Shown here: positions 22,701 through 35,209 of the stretch, in pieces
How positions within the stretch are numbered: position 1 is the first letter of the stretch
How the letters are laid out: each line of letters opens with the position of its first letter
Assembly (NCBI GenBank): GCA_018697195.1
Contig: CM031859.1
Location: forward strand, 58,707,195-58,771,194
Length of the DNA: 64,000 nucleotides
Direction of reading: 5' to 3'
Source of the DNA: Certhia americana
Lineage: Eukaryota > Chordata > Aves > Passeriformes > Certhiidae
Translations under genes and position numbers: made by a program
Notes under the pieces: generated by a model
The model's database searches: none
What the model saw: only the letters and a program-made list of their open reading frames with translations
Told to the model about the DNA's origin: nothing

Positions 22701-24255
22701 TTCATTATCTGTTTGTAGCAGACCCTTGGGCTGAGCTGACGCTGCTAGTATGTCTCTAACTGAGACACTTTATTTTGGCGATGTCCAACCAATGAACTGG
22801 TTTCTTTCCAGGTAACTTAAAATTTTGCTGTATTTGCAACCAAGTTTTTTCAGCCTCTAGAGGAAGCAATTTAATATAGAAAATATGTTACAAGAGAAGT
22901 TTCTTGGCAGTTGAAGAAGTGATAGGGCTTCTGTTATAGAGCTGGGTTTGCTTTCCAATTACCCTGATACTAAATATATCCTTTTAGGAATTCTGCATAT
23001 ATTGGCTCTAGCTAGGGGCTTTCCCCTGTTTTCTTATTTTAATTAAGAACATTTTTTACCTATCTAAAAAAAACAAAAACAAAGAGTTAGGCTTGAAAAG
23101 AGAAGATGCTAGATTAATCAGCAAGTGACCTGCAGTTGAAGCTAGAAACCAACAAATACAGAAAATCAGTGCTTTACACTGCTTTTTAGTGTAGTCTGCT
23201 TTCCCATGTTGTAAGTAGGGTGACTGACTCTTTCCTCTTTCTGAACTCTTGCTGGTGTGGCAGAAGGATATAACTTAAAACGCTGGCAACTATTTGTCAG
23301 TGTGGACAAAACTTTTTGAACCTCCCTTAGTTGAAATTTCACGTTATGGCTATGGAAAAGGAAAACAACTAATTGCTTTTGTTTGCCTGGCAGAGTTTTC
23401 CATTCTTCTACTCTTTTATGCATCTTTATTTCAGTAACCTATCAATTTTGTCAATGATGTTTGTTTTGGTGTTCCCCTGTCCATATCTCCTTCATCCCCA
23501 GTTTTATTCATCATAAACTCAGACACCTGCAAAAAGGGAAGAAAATTGCATAAAGCCACCTAAGTGGCAGAGCACTTTGCAGAGAGAAATGGAAGATAAT
23601 ATTTGACAGTAGTTAGGGATGAGAGTAAGATCTGGAGGTAGGAAGAGAAAAGGGGTTGTGTTGTCTAGAGTAGCTGGTAGGTTCTAGTGTTACCTGGACT
23701 CTGATTTACCCTGGAATTGTTCCAGTGAGGTCAATTACAAATACCAGCAGTAAGTATAATTCAGTTTTTGAAGAGCTATCATTTGCTTTTTTGTGGTAAT
23801 AGTGTAATCTCAGAACATGGCCTAGAAATTTTACATTTGCTTCATTCATGACCACTTGGTGAAATCTAGTGTATAAGGCTGAATTTGAGCTGTTGAGGTG
23901 CTTATTTTTTAGCTTATCTTAGAAATAGGTGATTTTTTTCCAAAGGCATTAATACTGTTCCAAGTGATGTAGCAGCAAAAATTTAAGGTTATTTTTTTTC
24001 TCCCCTCCTTTTAAAGATGCTTCCAGGAACCCTTTTTCTTTGGAATGCAGGTTTCTGAAGGTTTAGAGTACCTTGTTGCAGCCTATTCATGCAATTTCTC
24101 TTTTCAACATCTTCTAGAGGTTTAGGGGGTTTTCATCCCTTAGCCTACCCTTCCCAACTCCTAGTCCGGTTTCTTGTTGCCTAATAACTGACATCAGTCT
24201 TCCCAAATTCCTCATGTCTCTTTCCTTGTTAAAAGTGCATATAACACTTGTTGTT
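19776..24255. other. Intron 1 segment with no gene recognised
   Basis: AT-rich intronic DNA with several short open frames on both strands, none with recognisable domains. No RNA gene or transposon could be identified. Confidence 0.55.
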
Positions 24256-24259
24256 ATGA

Positions 24260-24372
24260 GAGTGAAACCCCAGTCACAGGAAGGTGAAGTGTTGTGCTCA
24301 TGTTTGCATATCAGGTCAGCTGCTGAGCCAGGAATAGAAGTCCTGTCTCATGACTCAGTGCCCCAACCGCTG
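24260..24372 (-). mobile_element. MIR/CORE-SINE-like fragment with tRNA-derived head
   Basis: Read on the minus strand, the segment starts near GGTTGGGGCACTGAGTCATG and continues to ACTTCTATTCCTGGCTC. That corresponds to a decayed tRNA-related B box (TTCTATTCC in place of TTCGAATCC). It then runs towards the core (CCTTCCTGTGACTG). The plus-strand reading GAGCCAGGAATAGAAGTCC is typical of these elements. It is an ancient SINE, inactive. Confidence 0.6.
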
Positions 24373-24689
24373 GCCTGCGCCGCCTCTCCGGAGCACCGGT
24401 CTTTTCCAAGAATATAGTAGCCATGGGTATAGGAGTAACTACAGCAAATATCAGAGCTCTGCTTCCAGCTCTGGCAGGGCTCCAAGGCTTATACACCGCT
24501 TAAAAGACAAGGGGAGAAAAAAAGGCTTTCTAAAGGGGCTCCTAGATAAGTTCTATAAAGTTACAGTTTGCTTCGCTTTGTTTAAAACCAGCAGGAAAAA
24601 AAAAAAAAAAAATCTAATTGAAAATAGCTTTCCAGAAGGTTTTGGATGTGGAAAAAAGTTCCATGTGTTTGAAAGTCAAACTTTGCTCT

Positions 24690-25200
24690 ACAAATAACCT
24701 TAAGAGCAGCCTGTGATTAAATCTTTTGTATATTCAACAACAAACTCATTTTATGCAACCGCAACTATGATAAAATTGAATTAAATGAACCTGCCTCTAA
24801 GAAAAGATACTGAATAGCTGAGTAGCGCATTATTCAATGAATGGAAAATGGGGAGGCTGGCTGAAACTGCTGGGAAATGGTTTTAACATTCTATCGGGCT
24901 AAAGAGCAATTCTGTGAAATCACTGTATTTGTTTCCCCCCTACCTCCCCGCCCTCATTTTTTAAATAGCAGTGCTCTTCATACTGTCAGAATTCAGTGTT
25001 GTGACACCCGTACTCAAAAGTTATGACAGCAGTGTAATGACAGCTACTGCCTCTTGAGAATCAATCAGGCAATTAATTTTGTAAATGAAATGCTGATTAT
25101 ACAAAGCTTCACATGAGAGGCCCAGTGATTAAAATCAATTTAACAAATTGTTTCAGGTGGGACTTGATTAATAATTTGCCATAAATGCTGAGGATATATG
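24690..25200. promoter_or_regulatory. Candidate conserved non-coding element, homeodomain-site rich
   Basis: The block combines non-repetitive, moderately complex sequence with multiple homeodomain-type sites, such as GCAATTAATTTTG near 25070 and TTGATTAATAATTTGCC near 25167. POU/SOX-like words such as TTATGCAA also occur. There is no coding potential or repeat identity. Such composition is common in developmental enhancers. This is a judgement from appearance only; cross-species alignment would decide. Confidence 0.3.
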
Positions 25201-25215
25201 ACCAGCATACCTTTT

Positions 25216-25236
25216 TGTGTGTGTGTGTGTGTGTGT
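25216..25236. repeat. (TG)n microsatellite
   Basis: About ten TG units. A simple polymorphism-prone repeat with no other signal around it. Confidence 0.95.
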
Positions 25237-25239
25237 TAA

Positions 25240-28200
25240 TATAGAACTATATATATCGCCAGGAGTGGAAAAAATCTGCAGCTAACTGTATGTACTTTTG
25301 GCTTGTGACCTAGATGTGATTGGTTATACCTTTTTGTGGGTACTCTGTCATCCCCAGTGTCCACAATGTCACTTTCTCAGTTAGTGTTCTCTCCAGCAAT
25401 TAAATACATCTAACTTTTAATTTTATTTCTGTGAGTTAAGCCAAGTAGTTGAAAAAGTATATTCAGATCCACTTGAATATGAAGTTTAGGAAGTTTTTTC
25501 TTTAAAATTTAAAGTGGATGTGGGATTTTTTTCCATTTACATCTCTCCCCCTTGTCATTTATATTTAGAATGCTGTGCATTTTCCCCCTCTTACTGCAAT
25601 ACTTCTCTGCAGGCAGCCTTCCTGCAGAGCTCCCCTCATTCTGCTCAGGGCAGTGCTCTATTCCTTGGCTGACGGACACTATTTTTAGTACATCCTTTTC
25701 TGTCCATCTAACGCCGTGTTTGTGTAAGAGCTGTACAAAGTAGGTAAGGGAATTTTTTTTCAGAGTTCCAGATGGCAGCCATGCACAGTGAGTGAAGGTG
25801 TTTACTTGTCTAGGAAGCTGAGAACCTCGTTGCCAGACAAAATAGAAGTAACTGGTGTACTGGGTGGGGCTTTGCTTTTTTTAACTTGGTTTTCTGGGTT
25901 TATGAATGGATTTTCTCTTCCTTGTTGAGCCATAGCTTTGGCTGCTGAGGAGGCCTTAAAGCTTTGAGGCATCCACTGGTAAATCTAGCCTGAGAACTTT
26001 AGGTTACTATTTTCCCTTGCTATCTGCCTTGCTCTCCTGCTGGGGGCTGCTGTTTTGACAGTAGAAATGCCAGACTCAGAGCTCTGACTGTGGTCCAGTG
26101 CCAGAGCTGTTGTATTGGTGCAAAACCATCCAACACAGGCAGTTCTAAGTTCAGACTGGATTGTGGATGGAAGTAGCCCAAGTGTGGTCACGATCTGGCA
26201 GCACATAGGAGAAGCAGCTGGAATGAGTGACCTGTTGTAGGGAGGGAGGGGAGTAGAGCTTCTGAATGCCTAAAGAAAAGTGGTCTTCTTTGTAGGGCAC
26301 ACAAGTTGGAGAAAACAAGTCTAAAGACAGGACAATAATTCCTGAATGCTTCTTGGAAGAAGTTTGATATTAGGAAAATGGGTTACAGAAGACTGAATGC
26401 TCAGGTGTGATGAGGACAGGTGACACAAGTTAAGATGATTTCAGATTAACCTATTATCTGTCACTAGCTGGCGGTGACAAAATGCAACTTGAGGGGCAGG
26501 AGTTCTGGGCTGTGTATCCATGTGAACTGCTCAGAAACCTAGGATTTTGACCATCAGCTGTGTTAATGTGTATGATTGCTTCTTGATGTTGTCTTAACCT
26601 TTGTGTGCACTTGTAGTTGGAACTGAAGAGGTTCGTTATGTACAGTTCATTAAAAACAGGTTTCCTTTCTTTTCTGTTTTTGTTGTGATTCGTTCTTTCA
26701 GTAGTTGTTTAGGTTTATCTATATGCAAAATTATAAATAGAGAATGGCTGATATACAGACCATACAGCTTTTGGGTTTGTGTGTTAAAGAAGATTCAGAA
26801 GAAGTCTGAAAAACAGTATATCCTTCTTCCTCACCCTGCAGAAACAGTTGTTTGTATACATTATTTGTAAATGTTCTAGGCAAGTAGTAGTTGATTATTT
26901 CTGGGGCATAGCTTTGATTTTTTTTTTCTTTATTTCGCCTTGTTAATTACTTACTTTCTGTTTTGAGTGGGAAATAGACTTTCTGATGTCTCCCTGCAGC
27001 TGAAATCAGACAGTATGCAGAGCCTTTAAGACAAGGAAAATGGCTATTTATGTTAAAACTCTGCTAGTGTATACTTCTTCATTTACTGGATTTTCTTTCA
27101 TCATAGGCTTATGTTGAACTCAGCTTTTTGGTTTTTGCTTATTACTTATTGTGCTTGTACAACTGCCTTTTTAAATTAAAATTTTAGTAAAACAGACGGT
27201 AGATTTCTCATTTCAAAAAAATAAAAAGCATGTTTACTAGTCACCTCAGACTATTGTTTTCAGAATTTAATGCTGTGCATTCATACTTTTTTAATAGTTG
27301 CCTGTGACTTTCTTAAATGGATATTGAAACACACATGACGAGAGTTGTTTTGATACTCCTTTTGTCACATAAAAATGTTGGCTGAGGTGTCCTTGTACAT
27401 GTTCATACAAATGATGACATTATCTAGGAGTGGATTATCTTTGCTGCAATTCCATCCTCATGCCAGCTGTGTCATTGTATTATAGTGAATACTTCTGATT
27501 ATCTTTAGCAATAAATTTATGACTTGGTTCCTGACCTAGAGTTGAGAGCTCCATGCCCATCTTCCTTGGAATGTTGGTAACTGATTGTCATTTATTATGA
27601 GGTTTCAAGGCTTTGGTTTTTATAGAGACGGGTTTTCTTTTTTTTTTTTTTTTTTTTTTTTAATATGGAGACAGAAGCTTTGGCTGCAGATCAATGAATA
27701 AACAAAGAGTTATTGTATTCATAGCTCTAGGAGTTTGAGGGAAAGCTTTCTTGAGAGTGTTGAGTTCATGTTGTTTTGTTTCAGGCGCAAATGATGGAGC
27801 ATTACTTGGGATGCTCTGTGGCTTATAGTTGCTTTAAAATGCTGCATTTGCTGTTGTCAGCCAAACCAATGCCGCTTTCAATTTTTTTTTTTTTGTTTAA
27901 ACAAACAAAAAACACACTTTCACTTGAAAAGTAGTTACATCTCTCATGTAAATATTCTTGTCTTCTACTGAATTGCTCTGTCTGCCTTGTAGAAAAGTGC
28001 ACTGCCTAAACAGAACTCACGTCTAAATCCCATTGTGACCTTATTAAAGTGTCTCCCACTCCTGTCTTGAGATTTCAGTGGTGGGGGTCTTTGTAGCATC
28101 TTTAAATGGAAATGATAGTTGTATCTTGGGACAGTGACTGGTGTTGTTCATATTCATAAATGCCATTCAAATAAACATTTTGTTGTTAGAAGTGGAGCAC

Positions 28201-29895
28201 CAATTGATAACTTAATAGCAGATATATGTATGTTTAATGTGTGCATAATGTCCATAATGCCTTAAAAGTATGAGCTGGTTTTGGTCAGACTGCTTCTCAA
28301 GTTAGTCTCTTGTGCAAGCTGCCTCAGACCTGAGTGCAGATGAAGTAACTGGGAAAACACTGGCTAAATGGCTAAAGAAAATGGTAGTGTACTTTTCTCT
28401 CACTTTAGAAAAGGCAAAATTGAATCTCCAGGTACTTCAGGGTGAGGTGATTTATTTGATTGTTTTGTGTGGGAGGAGAGCAGAAGTGGTGGTGATACCA
28501 AGTTTACAAGTGGGTGTAGAACATCAATTTTTTCATTTCTGCATATAGCAGGAATGTCGAGTTTTGTGTATTCTTTCACACAAAACATTGAAGAAAGGAG
28601 CAGGTAAGAGAAAAAGATTGTCAGTTACTATTGTAAGTAGTGTAGGCTTTTCAGTGTCCTACCTTAATGGTTGTATTGTCAATCTGAAGACTGGAAATGA
28701 AACCTTGGCCCTGTTGAAATCATAAGCAAACCTTCCACTGAGTGTTTTAAGGTGCTCATGAGGCACATAATAGGCAGGGACTCTTATGAAATGCTCTGTT
28801 CTCACAAAACCTGATAGTACATGTGCAAATGAATCTGATACTGACACAAGATAGGCACTGTAATAAAGAGGTGATAAATTATAGTATTTCTGTGGACTGA
28901 AGCAAAGAACAAGATTCAGGTATTTTGAGGAACTGCAGATCTACTCAAAGTTTTAATGAAATGCAGCAAGTTGAAGAGGAGGTGCAGAATCCATCCAGGC
29001 TTGCCTGGAAGAATATGGTGGTAAAAAATAGCCTGAGCAAACACTAGATAAACCAGCAGAATGGTAATGTGTGTATTAGGAGTAAAATAGCACTAGAGAA
29101 AAATTGGACAGTTCTGTAAAGGCAGGAAAAGAAACAAATGGATATTGATTACTACAATGACAGTAAAATAAAATTTAATAAGTAATTAAAACTTCGCATT
29201 TACAGCATGTAATGGAATTAAGTAAAGGCATAGAAGATGTGAAAATACACATATCATCCGTTCATAGTCAAACATGCACATTGGGTTTTAGAGGAATGTG
29301 ATGGAGTTAGAACAATGCTGTTATTTTTGGTAAATGTTAGAGACCACTTGTGGGGGAGTTGGGTTATGATCCCTAAGTCATAAACAGGTTGATACTTCTC
29401 ATAATCATCCTGTCACTGAAAACTTGTCTGTGAAAACTGTTGGAAGTGATGTTAAAGAAAGTATTAGAGCTTAATAAATGTTAAGGGAACTTCAGATAAG
29501 ATTAATATATGTATGTCTCAATTAACAACTTTTAGTAAGTTTTCAAAATGTCCTGGAAGAGGGAAAGTCTTGCTATAAGAATGAGATCAGAAAGTCTGCA
29601 AGACTGATAAAGTGAAAAACTGTGCATGTAGTAAAGCTGGAAAAAGTTACATTGAAATTTTTACCTTCACTGTGAGGGGGACAGTACTTGATGAGCAGCT
29701 CTTCTTTCCTTCTGTTAAGTGTATGGCTCCAGGTCTTTCTCATCATACACTGTTCTGAAGACAAAATTTGTCTTTTGGTTAGGGAGTTTTCAGTGTATTG
29801 ATCGTGGACATATTAAATTCTAAAATAAGTTCTGTGCTGAAGAAATGATGGGGCTTTTTTGTTAATTTTGGGGGTTGGAAATTTTTTCCCTTTTT
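25240..29895. other. Intron 1 segment with no gene recognised
   Basis: AT-rich intronic DNA. A 24-base T run (27638-27661) is the main simple repeat. No exon, RNA gene or identifiable transposon was found. Confidence 0.55.
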
Positions 29896-29896
29896 T

Positions 29897-29960
29897 TTCC
29901 ATTTCTACACAAGGGAAACTGAGGCATTGTTGTAGGAAGTTTGGCCTGGTTTTGATGGCT
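29897..29960 (-). mobile_element. Short MIR-like fragment
   Basis: CCATTTCTACACAAGGGAAA followed by CTGAGGCATTG matches the reverse complement of the MIR core (cf. CAGTTTCCCCATCTGTAAAATGG). Only the core is left, so the call is modest. Confidence 0.5.
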
Positions 29961-32900
29961 GTAGGTTAAATTTCTGGAAACACAGTTTCTGGAAACACTT
30001 TCAGAGCAAATCTACCATCAAATCAAAAGTTGTTGCAGTTGTAGATAAGCAGCATTCCCTGCAATTCAAGCCCCATGATTTCAAGTCAGGATGCATTAAA
30101 TTGGTACATTTTGAGATTTTTTTGGTTTAGTGAAAAACTGTGGCAGATGCAGAGGTAGAGTCCATTTCTGCCTGAGCAGCACACAGCTGCTTAAGACGGT
30201 AAGTTGTCTCCTTCATTCGCTACTCGTATCATAAGTGGAACCTTTGCTCCAATAGCTCACAGTGGCCCCTTCACCGCCCTGCGCTGGGTGGATACCTGGA
30301 GCAGGTGCATCTGCTGCCCGTGAGGATTGAAGTGTGACTGTGGGTTTAGAGACAGCTGTATCTGTGAAGGAGACACACTTAACATTGCAAGGGCACACTT
30401 AATTCCAAGAGCTCTCAACTTCTGCGGTAATAATCTTTCTTAAGCCTGGGGGAGAGCTGGCTCTTTGGTTTTGTTTTGTCTTGCAGAAATATGTTGACAG
30501 CCACTGAGTCACTGGTAGATGTCTTCACCTTTAGCTGTGCCACATAGAGGGTTGGGATCTAATCTGAAGGGAGTCAGGAATAGCAGTGGTGACTTGTCAC
30601 CCCCCATAAAGACTAACCAGTGCACAGGGTGAGAAATGTTTCCTCACCAAGTCTGTCTTCTCCAACCCTAGAGATCATAGATCGTGTTTGTTCTTTCCCT
30701 GAGATCTTTGGAGGGAGAAAGGAACAGCTAGGGTGGGTCACTCTGGGTTGTCCCAGTAATTTTTCCAGGCACAGTCACTGTTGTCTCAGTCTAGCCCTCT
30801 CATATTCAAGTATCTCCAGTCCTTGATCCATATTCTTGACTTGCAGTGTTGACAATAAGTTCTGAGTACGTTCAGGTCCCTTGCTTCCCAGACCACAGCC
30901 CCCTCAATTCCAATGTTGTGTGAGACACTGCAGCCCCTGGTGACTGGATTTATAGCAGTGTCTGAGGCTCCTCATCCCCCCACCGTTCTGGATTGGAGGG
31001 GTATCACCTGAGGGAAAGAGAAGAGAATATGGAGAAGTGTAGTGGTGGCAGGCTGGTGAGAAGGAGGGATGCACTGGCAGTGAGGCTCACTCTCCCAACA
31101 CACACACAGAACCTCCACTGCTTGGAGGTCACTAGTCCAAAGAGACTCTTTGGCCTGTATCCATGTCACCTCCTGACCTTGTTTCCTCCTCTCCTTCAGC
31201 TCTTTCTGCCTCACTTCTGTCTCCATTGCTTTTTTAACTCATTGTCCCTCTTCCTTCCTCTGGCAAATTCAAGGCAGCCTCTGTACACTTTGTAACTCCT
31301 CTGAAGAAGCCTTGCCCTGCCCCTCATGAGCTCCTGTTTGTTCCTCCTGTGCTCCCAGTCGGGTGACATTCAAGTGCTGTCTCTGACAGGGGCACTTGCC
31401 TTGCCTTTCATGAATGTCCAGTGTCACCCTGGGAAATTAAAATTCTCTGCCTCAAAGCATGGTATTCAAGAGGTATTTTCAAGTGTTTTATGTGAGAACA
31501 TAAACCATGTATTTTTCTGTGACCTCATTCTAAGACATAGCTGAACTATTTCTGCTGAATTTTCCAGAGAATTTCAGCCTCAGGCATACATATGCCCTGG
31601 AAAATTTCAGCCTAAATCCTTGAAGTTTGGCAAAGTTTATATGGACCTGAAAGTAGTCTTAATAATGGAAAATGTCACATTATTTTAGCTGTGTAGCTAT
31701 CTGCATTGTTTATATTTAAGAATTTGATGCAGAAAAGAATATACTACACTCAAAAGGAATTAAACTTGAATTTAAGTAAATGTGGTTATTGGAGATGAGA
31801 CCTGGAAATTATACTCTGAAACAGAAGATGGTAGCAATGAAAAGTGCTGTTTGGTTTCATGGGAATCTAATGGAGGAAGCTCAAGACTCACTTTAAACAA
31901 GGATTTATGTCTGAGAAGAAGGATATGACAGGTGATGCACAGAACATTAAAACACAGAAATAAACATAGATAAAGTATTGTGGTCTATAGGAGGAAATAA
32001 AAGTTGTCTCCTGGGACACTGTAAGAAGGAATCTATAGTTCATCTGCTTAGCCTTTGTGTTTTTAGTTGAATCTGTGGTGAGAGTGCATGATGGCCTTAA
32101 GAAAAATGAAAAACGAGAATGTTGTGGATCAGGTGATCTGAAGTGGTTGAGGAACCATTGATTTTGAAAAGTATGAAATATAAATAGTAAATTACCCAGG
32201 GACATTTAGTAGCAAAAAATAGAAACTTCTAATCTGGCTACAGAGCAGGCAAACAATAAAGGGAAAATTGCTGAGTAAAACTTAACCAAAATTAGCAGTG
32301 AACTGTGCTAACTGTGCTAAGAGAGCAGTCCTCTTCTGAAGTGAATGGAGGGGTCTTGTGAGGAGGAGGTTATCATTTCCATCTCCTCAGGTGTAATGGG
32401 CTTGTATTCAGAACAGTTTATTAGTTTTGGGTGACATTCGTGGAAAATTGGTATAGGTAGTGGTGGAGACAGCCAGGGGAAAAAAAAAAAAAAAAAAAGA
32501 GGTCTGATGGATTTTATTTGCAGTAAGGAAAGAATAATAGTTCATTAAGCAGTGACTGCTTTGGAAAGGGCATGTTTTGGATAGAAACGAAAAAAGTAGT
32601 GTGTTAGTAGTACAAACAGCCAGTGATGAGAAGAAACAGGGATGGGAGTGGGAAATGTTAGTTATTGTCATAATAACTATTACATCAGAATATAATAGCC
32701 AGAAAGTCTTGAAGAAGCCATATTGCATAGGAGGTTTTAAAATTAAACTCTTCAGCAGTATGCTGCAAGGAAAACACGTGCAAAATGTGCTGCAGGAGGG
32801 AATCCTGCTCCTTGTGTGTGGGGGTGGGCTGGCTGGGTGAATTAATAGGTCTTTTTTTGGTGTTGGGGAGCAGGAGGGGGGTATGTTCCACTTCCATGAA

Positions 32901-33790
32901 GATGAGATTGTGATACGCTTTTTGAAAGCTTCCCCCCACATTCTTCCATGAATCTAACCAGAACTCAGGAATTAAAAAAATGGATGTCATATTAACAGTA
33001 CAGGGCTGCACTTCATGAAGTATGGTGTTGTTTCTGGTTCAGTTGGTTCTCAGTAATAAAACATGAGAGTAATACTGCACAATGGTTGACACCTGTCCTG
33101 AAACTGTTACAGGGCATGGTAAGCGCTGCCAAAAAGTCTAAAAATAAACTTCCCTCCCTTACCTCCCTTCCCCCTCCATCACTGGTTGCAGTTTGGATTT
33201 TCTGAGGTCTATTAAGGAGGCAAATAAACTTTCATATAAAATGTGGGTTATGACTTGCTTTTTGATCTGGAAACTTATTAGTGTGCACAAAAGCTACAGG
33301 AACGTGCTGAAATGCAGTGTTGTGTATGCATTGCACTTCTTGGAAACTTAAATCTTTCCAGTTTCTCTTTTTTTCTGATGTGAGAGAACAGACATTTTCT
33401 CAAGGTTAAATGGCTTGTCCACTGTTTGTGTCTCTCTTGATATATATTTATGTTTTTATTTTCTTTTTGTTTTGACATTAAGGTCAGTGATGCTAATCAG
33501 TGTTCAGCAGTATATTTAATTATTTCTTAAGCTGAAATTTTTTGGGCATTTTTTCTGCTTTCTGTCTGTATAGGTAACAGAGAGCCTCAAGTTTTAGTGC
33601 AAAATATTTTTTTAAGTTGTTTTAAATGGAATGGAAGTCCCAAACTTACTATTCAAAACCTCATCTAATTAATCAGAGAACCCAGGGTATGGTACTTCGC
33701 CAGTACATCAAGTCAATATTTGATGTATAAAGCAATGAGAAAACATGTAGAATTCACCCGCAGTGAGCATGACGATTCTGACCTTTTTCT
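29961..33790. other. Intron 1 segment with no gene recognised
   Basis: Intronic DNA with a somewhat GC-balanced stretch at 30540-31330, in which no repeat or exon is recognised. An A19 run lies at 32480-32498. A small nested inverted repeat occurs at 31558-31606. Open frames of 80-177 codons here lack domains. Confidence 0.55.
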
Positions 33791-33831
33791 TTGCGTGTCT
33801 TAAATATTCCTTTGCTTGTGTTTGCCAACAG

Positions 33832-34026
33832 GGCAGTCCGATGGATCCGATGGTGATGAAGAGGCCGCAGCTGTACGGCATGGGCAATAACCCTCACTCT
33901 CAGGCACAGCAGAGCAGCCCCTACCCCGGGCAGTCCTACGGCCCTCCCGGCCCCCAGCGCTATCCCGTGGGAATGCAGGGCCGAGCCCCGGCAGCCATGG
34001 GAGGAATGCAGTATCCACAGCAACAG
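33832..34026 (+). CDS. ARID1B: ARID1B coding exon 2
   Basis: A 65-codon exon with an unbroken frame. It begins [18 protein letters not shown], continues with [15 protein letters not shown] and [10 protein letters not shown], and ends QYPQQQ. It is almost identical to the corresponding mammalian ARID1B exon and distinct from ARID1A, which has SSPMDQMGKMRPQPYG at this point. It encodes part of the Pro/Gln/Gly-rich disordered N-terminal region of the BAF subunit. The upstream acceptor is CCAACAG|GGC with a good pyrimidine tract. The downstream donor is CAG|GTTTGT, which keeps G at +5 but is non-consensus at +3 and +4. Both junctions are phase 0. No damage is seen, in contrast to exon 1. Retention of the intron would add about 23 residues before a stop. 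Confidence 0.97.
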
Positions 34027-34099
34027 GTTTGTGGAGGATTTTTCTGGGTTGCTTTGGTTTCCCTCTTCTCTTTCTCTTCCCTTCTGACATTCCGGTAAT

Positions 34100-35200
34100 A
34101 GAGAGGGTGCAAGAGAAACCCTCAGAAAAAAGTATTTTTTTGTGCAGAAGGAGGATGAAGGACTGTGTTAAAACTGAATAAATTATGTTTTCTGAAATCC
34201 CTTACAGTTAGAACAGGATTTAGTTTGTTGCTGGTATCTTTCTGGAGAGAGAAGTATGTCAAATGCCATGAGTTTTCTTTTTTTTTTTTCCAGTTGACAC
34301 CACTTAGCCTTGCATATTTTTTTACTCTTTTCTTTGCTGTTGTTGCTGTTTTATTCTCGGTTTTTTAGGGGGTTTTATGTTCTCTTTTCTCTGGCTTACA
34401 CACACTCAAATGTAAGATGAAAACCTAGAGCTGACATCAGTACATCAAGGCTAGTGTAGTCCAGTGCACACGAAAGTGATACATATTTATATCAGCTGTT
34501 TGTTGTTGTAGTGGTTAGTTTTCTTTTTTCTCCTCATTTTGATAGGAGTCGGTAGCCTTTCCTATTTTTTTTTCTTTTAACAACTCTATTTAGAGTCAGG
34601 ATTTTTTCTAATGTATCAGAGTATATAGAAAGGTAAGGATCTCCTTTTTATCTACTTGGATTTCACTGTTGATGGAGACCTCTTGTGCTTTTTTCCTATC
34701 CTTTTTAAGAAGGTCAAGCTCAATGTGCATACCATGTACTAAGAAAAATACAGCAGTTTTCAAGAGGGAGAGATAAACTGAGGTTACCAAGAAGCTAATG
34801 TTTTGCTAATTTTTTTTTTAAAATTAGGGATGTGAGTGTAGGCAGTGAGAGTGCTACACTACCCTGTAAGCACAACAGATTAATAACTTGATCATTAATG
34901 GAAAAGAACATTTGTTCTGTGCAACTGACCAGTCGCAGATTAGCTTTTTTGTATGTCATTTTTTGTTAAATATAGAAAATAAAATAAAATTTTGGACTCC
35001 TGGCAGATAGGAACCTGGCACATTCTTGTTATTACCCATCCAGTAGGACAAGATGTTAATCAGGCAGGTAATTAAGTAACAGTCTCAAATATGTTATAGT
35101 ATCATTAGCCCAAGTCTTAATTTTTATTCTTTTCTGTCGTTAAATAAATACTTACTGATAAGGAAGAGATTGTTTAGTTTAGAAATGCCAAACAGTATAT
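34100..35200. other. Intron 2 segment with no gene recognised
   Basis: AT-rich intronic DNA with T tracts near 34277-34290 and 34566. No exon, RNA gene or transposon was recognised. Confidence 0.55.
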
Positions 35201-35209
35201 TTGTTTGTT

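Larger units (their letters stand above)
3499..33831 (+). other. ARID1B: ARID1B intron 1
   Basis: The intron is defined by a GTAACT donor at 3499 after the last in-frame exon 1 codon, and by an AG acceptor at 33830-33831. The acceptor follows a T-rich tract and a plausible branch site (CTTAAAT, about 33799). It interrupts the protein in phase 0, between Gln of exon 1 and Gly-Ser-Pro of exon 2, as in mammalian ARID1B. No coding exon was recognised within it. Features I could support inside are listed separately. Confidence 0.93.

Noticed and set aside
32408..32941. 177-codon minus-strand open frame
   Set aside because: It includes a phenylalanine run from a poly-A tract and otherwise has no family resemblance.
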